Both the position numbers and the translations under genes were made by a program. DNA of 64,000 nucleotides from UBA6489 sp942490775 (GTDB lineage Bacteria > Patescibacteriota > Gracilibacteria > BD1-5 > UBA6164): NCBI GenBank assembly GCA_942490775.1, contig CALNYL010000001.1, positions 248,001-312,000 on the forward strand. Direction: 5' to 3'. Below the pieces are notes generated by a model. The model had not been told where the DNA came from. It made no database searches and saw only the letters and a list, made by a program, of their open reading frames with translations. This document shows positions 31,288-39,881 of the stretch, piece by piece; the stretch's first letter is position 1; each line of letters starts with the position of its first letter.

Positions 31288-31893
31288 ATGAAACTGGACT
31301 TAAGTAAAGTATTTTGATCTAACTGTAGAGCAAAAATACTAGAAAAATTATTTTTAGAATACGAATCAGGAAATAATGAATGATTTCACATGAGAGCTAT
31401 ATCTCGTGAACTATGAGAACAAATTAACTCTGTAAAAAGAGAATTAGACAATCTATATGCTCTATGATTTCTAAAGTACAGACTCGAGATGAGAAAAAAG
31501 ATATTTTTTCTAAACGAAAGATTTCCTCTGATGAATGAATTCAAGGGGATTTTTATGTACACCTATGACCCAATAGATAAAGTTAAAAAATTCTTCAAGA
31601 CTCAGGATTTACTAGAATTGGTAGTGGTAAACGAAAGTGTAAAGACCAAGCTAACAAAAGATGGAAAAAATATACTGGATATTTTTATGATATGAGAAGT
31701 GAACAAGGAGGATTTCAACAAATTCTTGTCAGCAGTATTTTTTAGTAAAAAGATTAAGTATGCCATCATCTCCACGGAGGATTTTTATGATAGAATAGAT
31801 TATGGGGACAAGCTTATTAAAAATATTTTAACAGAAGAGGGAAATTTGTTTATAAAAGATAATTTGAGGATTAAAAAGAAATTAGGATTGTAG
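31288..31893 (+). CDS. Winged-helix transcriptional regulator (ArsR-like), unknown target
   Basis: 201 residues from ATG 31288 to TAG 31891. Residues 10-80 form a winged helix: SNCRAKILEKLFLEYESG, FHMRAISRELGEQINSVKRE and LDNLYALGFLKYRLEMRKK. The C-terminal 120 residues (FFKTQDLLELVVVNE and FLSAVFFSKKIKYAIISTED) resemble the alpha/beta domain often attached to such regulators in CPR genomes. It diverges from gdhA, with about 108 bp between, so control of gdhA is possible but unproven. Confidence 0.65.
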
Positions 31894-31920
31894 AAGTTTT
31901 TTTCTTAAGGAGTCTCACAA

Positions 31921-31975
31921 AAATAACCTATCTCTGAATCTCTTCCCTTAAATAAGAGAAGAGGGCTACAGTTTA
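31921..31975. repeat. Family A palindromic repeat
   Basis: AATAAC CTATCTCTGAATCTCT with stem CTTCCCTTAAATAAGAGAAG and GGGCTACA edge. Directly behind the regulator. Confidence 0.75.
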
Positions 31976-32059
31976 TTACTGTTGTTTTTTAGCGGATCCC
32001 TCTATTTTTGTCTATGTATAAGGAAAATAAAACACTAAATTAAAAACTTAAAAAAAGAT

Positions 32060-32087
32060 TTGACAAGCTTTTTTTTTTAACTATAGT
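32060..32087 (+). promoter_or_regulatory. Sigma70-type promoter
   Basis: TTGACA (32060-32065), 16-bp spacer, TATAGT (32082-32087), 30 bp before the small gene at 32119. Confidence 0.65.
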
Positions 32088-32118
32088 GTGACTACAATAT
32101 TTTTTAAAAAGATTTATT

Positions 32119-32304
32119 ATGAATGATAACAATTGATGTAAAATATCTTATTGACCTGAATATTGTTCTGAAATTGATAGAAATCGTGTTATTCCGAGTC
32201 AATTAACCTTTAATCCAAAAACTCAAGCCTTTGACACAGAAACAGGTAAGATTCTTAATCTTATTCAAACACAAACAGAGAAATCACTTAAAAAGAAAAA
32301 TTAA
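32119..32304 (+). CDS. Small hypothetical protein
   Basis: 61 residues from ATG 32119 to TAA 32302, with a good promoter and a GATTTATT leader. Begins MNDNNGCKISYGPEYCSEID, then RNRVIPSQLTFNPKTQAFD and a basic tail. Two Cys, no membrane segment. Family not recognised. Support comes from the promoter, two TGA-Gly codons and its position before another short gene on the same strand. Confidence 0.5.
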
Positions 32305-32383
32305 GTCAGAAGCTTAACTAATTTTTGAAGTATTGTATTATTAAAAAAATGGTTATTTTAGTTTTTTATTATAAAAATAAAAT

Positions 32384-32758
32384 ATGAGTAGTGTTGATAT
32401 ACCTTGAACAGGTTATATATATGATTTTCCAAGTTACCTTTCTAAGATGCTAAAAAAATTCCCCAAAGAACAAAAATATAGAAAAAGTTTTATAAACTGA
32501 TGGATTGATTGAGATGAAGAAAACCTACAAAATTTTATATCTTTTTTAGAAAGTTTTTCAAGAGGAGAGATTTCAGAATGAATACCTAAAAAGTTTTGTA
32601 CAGAAGATTGATATTCAAATGCTAGAAATATATTAGAATTAATAGGTGGACTTAGAAATCATAGAATATGTTTTAAAGATAAATTGATGGCAACAATAGA
32701 TGGTTTTTGACCTGATATAGAAAGAATGAAAATACCCACTTCTTTTACTAATCCCTAG
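32384..32758 (+). CDS. Hypothetical protein
   Basis: 124 residues from ATG 32384 to TAG 32756. Mostly helical, with SYLSKMLKKFPKEQKYRKSF, FINGWIDGDEENLQNFISFL, RGEISEGIPKKFCTEDGY and LGGLRNHRICFKDK-like segments. Several Gly are TGA. No family recognised. It follows the 61-residue gene by 79 bp and is followed by a strong terminator. Confidence 0.5.
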
Positions 32759-32763
32759 TTAAA

Positions 32764-32805
32764 CAAAAAAGCCCTCTTGTTTTTTAAAAACAAGAAGCTT
32801 TTTTT
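32764..32805. terminator. Intrinsic terminator
   Basis: AAAAAAGC..TCTTGTTTTT paired with AAAACAAGA..GCTTTTTTT. It also faces the ABC-F 3'-end copy on the other strand and may be the original ABC-F terminator. Confidence 0.75.
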
Positions 32806-32813
32806 ATTTTCTC

Positions 32814-32927
32814 TACTTCAAATCCAAATACTGATCAATCCTAATCTGCCATACAAACTCATCCACATGAGAAACCAAAATCATCCCTCACTTAAACTCA
32901 TCAAGAGCTTTTGCTATTACAATATGG
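32814..32927 (-). repeat. Copy of the ABC-F gene 3' end
   Basis: About 112 bp matching 33737-33852 with few mismatches, including the stop codon; read in frame on the minus strand it encodes DEFKGGMILVSHVDEFVWQI then RIDQYLDLK. Lies beyond the DUF3800 gene, so that gene is bracketed by the intact ABC-F terminus and this copy. Confidence 0.9.
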
Positions 32928-32954
32928 AAAATATCAAGAAACACAAAAAAAGAT

Positions 32955-33062
32955 TTGCTTTTTTATTAAACTTTTTGTATAATGGTATCGTGAGCTTAGT
33001 AAAACTTGTGGAGGGTGTGTCAGTAGAACTCCCCATGAAGCAAGTGCCTGCTAAGTTTTTTT
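32955..33062 (+). ncRNA. Candidate short structured RNA with promoter and terminator
   Basis: TTGCTT (32955), 17-bp spacer, TATAAT (32978), then about 70 nt of locally GC-richer sequence ending in CTAAG plus seven T. Pairings by eye: CTTAG/CTAAG (outer), ACTTG/CAAGT and GGAG/CTCC. It contains TGTCAG and GAAGCA in the order seen in SRP RNA cores, but no GGAA tetraloop, so an SRP assignment is not claimed. It overlaps the stop of the DUF3800 gene on the other strand. Family unknown. Confidence 0.4.
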
Positions 33063-33635
33063 GTTGTATAAATCTTTTTTATGAATGAAATCGCTTAATA
33101 TTTTTACATCTCTGAAAAAATATAATTTTTTATACTCTCACACAATCAAATCTGCTAATTGCAAACTTAAATTTTTTTTTGAATTTTTTATTTTAAACTC
33201 TGGTTTTATTTTGTATTTTTTTCTTAAGATATCATTTACTTTTACTTCAAAACTCTTATTGTTTGATATATTTATGTTATCATGAACTATAGTTGCTTTT
33301 TTTCATATAAACCTATTTTTATCAAAAATATTCAAGAATAATTTCAATAAGATATTTATATATCATCATTCTGATTCTAGGAAATAGTTGTCAAAGTAGA
33401 AACCAAAGGTAGTGATATCTAAATTTTTAAAATCCTTGTCAATTGATAGCTTTTCTATAAAAACTTTTCAAAATTTATTTGTACTTTTTAGTTCAATTTT
33501 TTCTATTATATCAAAGTCCTTTTTTTTATTCTTTAGAAATTTTTCAATAAAAGTAGTATTATGGTTACTAATAAATCATCAAACAACGATTTCTCATTTT
33601 CATAATCTTTTAGATTCATCTATATATATTATCAT
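33051..33635 (-). CDS. DUF3800-family protein
   Basis: 194 residues from ATG 33635 to TAG 33051. Starts MIIYIDESKRLGKGEIVVGG, the Y-I-D-E-S strand of DUF3800 with an acidic pair in a probable RNase H-like fold, and ends with LSLQLADLIVGEYKKLYF, the second family hallmark (Q-x-A-D). Family proteins are often found in phage or defence contexts and are predicted nucleases. It lies between the intact ABC-F gene and a copy of that gene's 3' end, marking it as inserted cargo. Confidence 0.7.
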
Positions 33636-33687
33636 CTATTTTTATTATGGAATATGATTTAAATAAAAGCAAAAATATAATAAGAAA

Positions 33688-33730
33688 AGAAACTGTAGAG
33701 ACATCCATTTATGGTGTCTCTACAGTTTCT
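33688..33730. repeat. Family C palindrome, acting as ABC-F terminator
   Basis: GAAACTGTAGAGACATCCA and TGGTGTCTCTACAGTTTC pair with one bulged base around TTTA; ends in TTTCTTT. Immediately downstream of the ABC-F stop (minus strand). Confidence 0.75.
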
Positions 33731-33736
33731 TTCCCC

Positions 33737-35194
33737 CTACTTTAAATCCAAATACTGATCAATCCTTATCTGCCACACAAACTCATCCACATGAGAAACC
33801 AAAATCATCCCTCACTTAAACTCATCAAGAGCTTTCGCTATCACTGGAATATGCCTAAAATTTATATGATTAGTTGGCTCGTCTAAGATAATAATTCATG
33901 GTTTCAAAAATACTAGTCTACAAAAAGCCACAAGCCCTTTTTGTCACTCTGACAAATTTCAAATAGCACTCTTCATAATATCTCAAGTAATAAGGAATCA
34001 AGCTGCTGTAGCTCTAAGCTTCTGCTCCGTCATATCAGTTCAAGCAGCATTCATTAAACAATCATAAACAGTCTGAGAAAAATCAAGATTTGAAAAATCT
34101 TGTCTATAGTAACCTATTTTTATTCAAGAAGCTAATTTAGATCAAGTCTCATCTCAGTTAATTATTTTTTCAAGTAGAGTAGATTTTCAAACCCCATTTG
34201 GTCAAGATAAAAGAATATGATCATCCTTTCTAAGACTTACCTCAACCTCTTTTTCTACCACCTCATCATTATTAATAATATGTACTGAATGTATTTCAAG
34301 TAAGATTCAACCAATATCCTCCTGAAGAGGTATTTTAAAGTCTCTAATAGTCTTATCCTCTTTTCTAGTATCAACCATATCATCTTCCATCTCTTCTGCC
34401 GCTTCTCTCATCTTTTTTGCTACAAGCCTAAGTTTTCATCACTTATGTGCAAACTTACCAGCCTGCTCCTTTTTTGCCTTTGCCTGTTTTTTCAATCTAG
34501 CATTTTCCATATTTTCCTTTTCGATATTTCTTTTGATTTGTTCAACTACATCATGATAATCTCAAACAAATTGTTCCACTTTTTTTGTATGTATATCTAA
34601 ATACAAAACTCAATCAGTAAAGCTATTTAGGAAATCACTATCATGCGATATAACCAAAACAGTTTTTTTATAATTCTGTAAAAATGTAGTTAAATGCCAT
34701 ATTCAATCAGTATCAAGATTATTCGTAGGTTCATCTAATAGTAATATATCAGGATTTTGAATCAATGCTGCTGCTAGTAATAATCTAGCCTGTTGTCATC
34801 ATGAAAAGGCCTTTATCTGTTTATCCATAGCCGCCTTTAGATTAACAGCATCCAATACCTCAAGTATTTTTCTGTCAGTATTTTTTATACTATCATCATT
34901 TAAATACTTTATAAAAAACTGTTCTACAGTTAATTCTTTATCTTCTGGTAATACCACTTGAAAACCTGTAGCTGTGGTTAGTTTTTTATCTATGTTTATA
35001 GATCATGCCTTTTGTTCTAGTAGTCAGTTTATAAGCTTAAAAATAGTAGATTTTCAAGCTCAATTTTGTCACATTATAGTTATCTTTGATCATTTTCTTA
35101 CATTGAAAGTTACCTCTTCTAGTATTGGTTTTTTAAAGTCATAGAAAAAATCTACTTCTTTAAAGTTTACAACTGTTTCATTTGGTTTAGCCAT
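33737..35194 (-). CDS. ABC-F family ATPase
   Basis: 485 residues from ATG 35194 to TAG 33737. Two nucleotide-binding domains: Walker A GQNGAGKSTIFKL (about residue 42) with AFSGGQQARL and ILLLDEPTNNLD; Walker A SGPNGVGKSTLLEK (about residue 340) with NLSEWQKGLV-type signature and IIILDEPTNHI. The linker (about residues 210-300) is charged and helical, as in translation factors of the EttA/Uup type that act on the ribosome E site. No membrane segment. No residues that would pick a specific subfamily were read. Its last 37 codons are duplicated at 32814. Confidence 0.85.
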
Positions 35195-35258
35195 TTTTTA
35201 TATTTGGTTAATATTTAAAGTCTGCAGTATTGTATAGAAAAAATTGAAAAAGTGAAAT

Positions 35259-36605
35259 TTATATATCTTCTAAAGAATAAAACTTATAAAATTTCTTATA
35301 GTTTTCAAATTTTTTTATTGATTTAGATTTTTTCTCTAATTCTATTTTTATGGTTTCTGTAATTTTATTTTTATTTATTTTACATTCAATAAAAACAACC
35401 TGTTTTTCTTTTTCATTAAAACAAATTAAATCAATTTCATTTTTTCACTTCCTATCAAAATAATTTCCAATCTTCTCAAAATTTATTAAAAACTTATTTT
35501 CAATATTTTCTTGAATGATTCTATTTTTTATAATTTTCTCAAAAATAAATCATTGTAGATTTTTCATATCTGATATTACAAAGTTTGCTAATTCATCATA
35601 TTTTCAGATTTCAATTAGATTTGATTTTTTGTAAATATATCTAAACCAGAAAATCAAAAAATTATCTTTTATTTTGTATCTATTTATATTTGGTTTATTC
35701 TCAATAATGGAGTTTGTTTTTTCAATATATTTATAAAACTTTTCTAATTTTTCTAAATAAAATCATAAGGAATCATAGTTTATAGCTGTGTAGTTTGATA
35801 TTTCATTTCTTTTTGTATTTCAGTTTGCTATTGCTTCTAAAATAGAAAAATTTACCTGATAAGTCTTTCAAAATTCTGATAAAAGTAAATTTCTTCACTC
35901 GCTTAAAAAAATAGAATTTTTTGTGATATAATGATTTTTTAAAATATTTTCTAAAAAAAATCATTTTTCCTCAAGTTCATCAAATATTTCTAAATATTTT
36001 GGTACTCATCAAAAAATTGTATATAGATCAAGAAGATTTTGTTTTGAAAGAAAACCATAATCTTTTAATATTTCTTTTAAAGTTTCTGAATCAAATTCAT
36101 GCAAAAATATCTTGGCTGTTGCTCTTCAAAATAGTGGAGCTCATTTATCTTGAAAAACCTTTTCCATTAAGGTAAATATTGAACCGATAGCAAAAATTTT
36201 TATTTTTATATTGTTTTTATTTTCATCCCAAAACTCCTGAAAATCAGAAAAGACCTCTTCATTTACAAACTTAAAATTTTGAAATTCATCAAAGACTATG
36301 TTTAATCAGGGATTTTTTTTAGAATAATCAAAGATAAACTTGATAAATTCTCTTAGAGATGAAAAATTTATTTCAAATCACAGAAAGTCTTTTAAGGTTT
36401 CAGAAAAGTTTTTTAGTAGATTTCCCTCAGATTTATTTCAAACAAAAAAATAGATATATTGTTTATTTTCAATTTCAAAAAACTGCTTTATTAATGATGT
36501 TTTTCAAATTCTCCTTTTTCATAAGAAGTAGCAAAATTCAGACTTTTCTGAAGAAATAATGTTTTTTAGTTTTTTTATTTCTTCTTTTCTATCATAAAAT
36601 CTCAT
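35259..36605 (-). CDS. ATPase with C-terminal nuclease-like domain (PF01637 + DUF234-like)
   Basis: 448 residues from ATG 36605 to TAA 35259. N-terminal FYDRKEEIKKLK, Walker A FLGKRRIGKTSLI (about residue 25), Walker B LNIVFDEFQNF (about residue 98) and AIGSIFTLMEKVF sensor. The middle has a winged-helix region (ILEAIANGNTKRNEISNYT). The C-terminus carries KGKNEIDLICFNEKEKQVVF then IECK, a D...E-x-K PD-(D/E)XK pattern as in DUF234 proteins. Function in this family is unknown; DNA or defence roles are suspected. Confidence 0.75.
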
Positions 36606-36840
36606 CTGTAGAATATTTAACTGTTAAGTTTTCTACAACTAGTATAATATTTTTTATACAATAAAGCAAGTTTTTTTTGTAAATTACATATTTTTTACCA
36701 TAAAAATAGAAAATATTATATATTTCCTGAAAAAATAAGACTTTTTGTATGAAAACTTGCAATTATTTACCTTTTAGATAATATGTATTTATAATAAGGG
36801 ATAAAAAATTTAATAAAAGCGAAAATAAATTAGTCTTAGG

Positions 36841-36925
36841 AAATAGAAAACCTCTCTCCTTCCCTAAAGGATACACTTCGTAAAATCCTCTCCCCTTCTC
36901 AGGGGAAAGGGGCTACATTTTCTGC
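36841..36925. repeat. Family A palindromic repeat (long form)
   Basis: Contains TTCCCTAAAGGATACACTTC (block shared with 5276 and 25787) and the stem CCTCTCCCCTTCTCAGGGGAAAGG ending GGCTACA. The rest of the 36606-37007 gap is AT-rich without a visible gene. Confidence 0.75.
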
Positions 36926-37007
36926 AGAACGGTTTATTTTTCTGTCACATTTATGATTTTACTTAAATTCTATTCCTTAATAAAAAATATTAATAAATTA
37001 TATAAAA

Positions 37008-38270
37008 ATGAATAAAGATATAATCCCATCAGCATTAATAGAATTTTCAGTGGAAAATTTTTGATGCTTTAAAAATAGAGTTGATTTTAGTATGACATCA
37101 AGAAAAGATGCTGAAAATATTTTTAGATTAGATGAAACAAAAGATTATTTACTGAAAAGTTCAATAATATTCTGACCAAATGCAAGTGGAAAATCAACTT
37201 TTATTGATGCCATAAAATTTATGTTAGAAAAAACTTGGAGCTCTATTAATCCTGATCATATAGAAGAACTTAATTTTTCTGAATTTTTGATGGAAGAATG
37301 ATATGATAAAAAACCTACTTTTTTTGAAATGACTTTTTTAATTAATAAAAAGATTTATAGGTATAATTTTTCAATATTAAAAAATCACAAAGTAGTTGAA
37401 GAGAATCTATTTGAAATAAAAAAAGCATCAGAACTAGAATTATTTTCAAGAAAATGAAAAACAATCAATGTAAATCCTAAATTTACAGAAGATAAGGCAA
37501 TAGAAAAAAGAACAAAAGATGAAGCTTTATTTTTATCTGTTGCATTCCAATGGGATGTAAAAACCGCAGACGATATTATGATGTTTTTTATAAATTGAAT
37601 TGGAACTATTGAAGGTTTTACTACTCATAGATATTGAGGATACACAGCAAAAAAATTACAAGAAAATAATGATTTCAAAAGTAAAGTATTGGAATATCTA
37701 AAAAGAGCTGATTTTTGTATAAAAGACTTTGAGATTTTAGAAAAAGAGCTTCCAGATGAAATATTAAATTCTTTAATAAAAAAGGATGTTGAACTAAAAA
37801 ATAAAAAAATGAGAACAATAATTTTTTCTCATAATAAATTTGATAAATCTTGAAAAATTGTAGATAGAGTAGAACTATCAAAACAAAATCAATCAAGATG
37901 AACAATTACTTTCTTTGAAGAACTATGACCAATAATAGACAGTTTAGAATGCTGAAAAACTTTAATTATAGATGAACTAAATTCAAGTCTTCATCCAGAT
38001 TTATGTAAGTTTATAGTTAACTTATTTCATTCAGAAAAAACAAACCCACATAATGCACAATTAATTTTTACAACTCATGATTATTGATTATTAAGTGAAA
38101 AAAATATAGATAGAGATCAATTCTGGTTCACTCAAAGAGATAAATTTTGATCTGCTTCATTATTTTCTCTATCTGAATACAAAGAAAGAAAAGATAAAGA
38201 CTTCCAAAAAAGATATTTTGAATGAAGATATTGAGCAAAACCATATATAGATGATAGTTTTTTAAAATAA
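37008..38270 (+). CDS. rloA: RloA-like AAA ATPase (AbiLi-type defence)
   Basis: 420 residues from ATG 37008 to TAA 38268. ATP-binding (AAA_21-like) layout: IEFSVENFWCFKNRVDFSM, Walker A IFGPNASGKSTFIDAI near residue 54 (the first Gly is TGA), and at the C-terminus GKTLIIDELNSSLHPDL (Walker B) with LIFTTHDYGLL (H-loop). Directly followed by an RloB-like gene. RloA/RloB-type pairs resemble AbiLi/AbiLii abortive-infection proteins and cluster with R-M systems. The partner here is disrupted by an insertion sequence, so the system is probably inactive. Confidence 0.75.
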
Positions 38271-38362
38271 ATTATGGCAAGATTTAATAGAAAAAGAGAC
38301 TCCAAAGAAGTCCAAAAAAAGATTTTCATTTTTTGTGAATGACAAAAAACAGAAGCTCTATA

Positions 38363-39282
38363 GAACCTGTTTGCACATTTTAAGCTAACCTCCTAATAAT
38401 AAGTCTAATAGAACATAATCTAATTTTAGCCTCAGAGGTAGAAAGTTTTCATTCACAGTTTTTCCATAAAACCCTACATTGGTTAATCCAAGCATTTGTT
38501 CTTTCTACAATCCATCTTTTAGGTTGTACAACAAATCAATTCTTTTGAGGATTTTCTTTTTTAGATTTTTCTTTCATATCAGGGCTTATTTTTTGAGTAA
38601 TTTCTATCTTTATAAAGTTTAGAATATTTTTATCTATTTTTTTTATTTCTTTTTCTAAATAATCCTTATGGTATCAATTGTCTAATAATATTGTTATCAC
38701 AATTCATTCTTCTAGTTTTAGAAAGTATTCCTTGTTCTCTCTTATTATTTCTATTAATCAACTATCATCAGAAATACTCGCTTTTGTACATTTTATAAAA
38801 TATGGATTTCATAAAATATCTACTAATAAATGTCTCTTTATTCAATTTGTACTTTTATAATGGCAATATCATTTTGTTTTTATGTCTGCTGTATCTGTAT
38901 TTTTCACTGCCATTGAATCTCATAATAGTAAGCTAGGAATTTCTTTTTTTCCCTTATTTTTTCTCTCTAATTTTTCCAATTCCAATAGTAATTCATCATA
39001 AATTCACTTATTTTTCCATCTTCTGAACTGAGAATAAACTGTTTGCCATTTGGGAAAGTCTTTTGGCAAATCTCGCCACTGACATCAATTTTTCAATTGA
39101 TAATTTATTCCATTTAAAATTTCTTTTTTGCTAACACTTATTTCTGCTGTTCATAGTTTTGGAACTGCTTTTATTATTAGTTCATACTGCTTGTCTGTTA
39201 AATCTGTAGTATAAGCCATATTTTTTTCTTAAAATATAATCCCTTTATTTTAAGATTTTTTACGAAAAGTGCAAACTGGTTC
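38363..39282. mobile_element. IS5-family-like insertion sequence (920 bp)
   Basis: Terminal inverted repeats GAACCTGTTTGCAC and GTGCAAACTGGTTC (13 of 14 pair), flanked by a 4-bp target duplication TATA (38359-38362 and 39283-39286). One transposase ORF fills most of it on the minus strand. It disrupts rloB in frame-restorable fashion. Confidence 0.9.
38380..39219 (-). CDS. IS5-family-type transposase (DUF4096 + DDE)
   Basis: 279 residues from ATG 39219 to TAA 38380. Start YTTDLTDKQYELIIKAVPK, then NGINYQLKNGCQWRDLPKDF, PKWQTVYSQFRRWKNKGIYD, typical of IS5/IS427 transposases; catalytic Asp candidates in LLLGDSMAVKNTD and ITILLDNGYHKDY, and the C-terminal NGFVVQPKRGIVERTNAW with the Glu of the DDE triad. 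Gly codons use TGA, so the element is adapted to this code and not newly acquired from a standard-code host. Apparently intact. Confidence 0.88.
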
Positions 39283-39833
39283 TATATTTTGAATGACTTA
39301 AAAATAAGATTGAAAATGAAATAGAAATTAACAATGTCGCAATAATTATTGATTGAACATGAAGGAGTAATGAAAGCTTAGTAAAATATGCTATTGATGA
39401 AGTTGATAAAATAACCTGATTTGACAACGAGGTTGATGAAATTCGGGTAGTCTTTGATGAAGATACTGTTTGAAAGTGAAAGTTTGATAATGCTATATAT
39501 AAGTCTGAAGCAAAAGGGATTAAAGTAGCATACTCAAATGAGTGCTTTGAACTTTGGTATTTACTTCATTTTGAACCAATAAATGCTGATATATGAAGAA
39601 AAAGGTATTATGAAAAACTTTCACCTATTTTTGGCATAAAAAACTATGAAAAGGAGTGAAAAAAGCTAGAGAACATTTATGATATACTTGAAGGAAAGCA
39701 GAAGTTAGCAATTAAAAGGGCTAAAAAATTACTAAAACTGGGTGAATATGAAGGTTTACCTTGTTCTAAATGTAAACCGTCAACAACAGTACATTTATTA
39801 GTAGAAGCCTTGAATAAATTATGAGATAAATAA

Positions 39834-39872
39834 TAAAAAAAAGGATTTGTTTTAAAAACAAATCCTTTTTTT
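39834..39872. terminator. Bidirectional terminator
   Basis: AAAAAAAGGATTTGTTTT with AAAACAAATCCTTTTTTT between convergent rloB and the membrane-protein gene. Confidence 0.85.
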
Positions 39873-39881
39873 CTTCTACTT

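Larger units (their letters stand above)
38274..39833 (+). pseudogene. rloB: RloB-like gene interrupted by an IS5-type element
   Basis: The 5' part (38274-38362) encodes MARFNRKRDSKEVQKKIFIF then CEGQKTEALY. The 3' part (39283-39833) continues FEGLKNKIENEIEINNVAI, RVVFDEDTVGKGKFDNAI, NECFELWYLLHFEP and a C-terminal KCKPSTTVHLLVEAL. Removing the IS and one TATA copy restores the frame across EALYFEGL, matching RloB's (E-G-x-x-T-E-x-x-Y-F) start. RloB carries a Toprim-like predicted nuclease fold. The rest of the gene is intact, so the insertion is recent. Confidence 0.85.

Noticed and set aside
32990..33062. SRP (4.5S) RNA call
   Set aside because: TGTCAG and GAAGCA are present, but the GGAA apical loop and flanking helix do not form; left as an unclassified RNA candidate.
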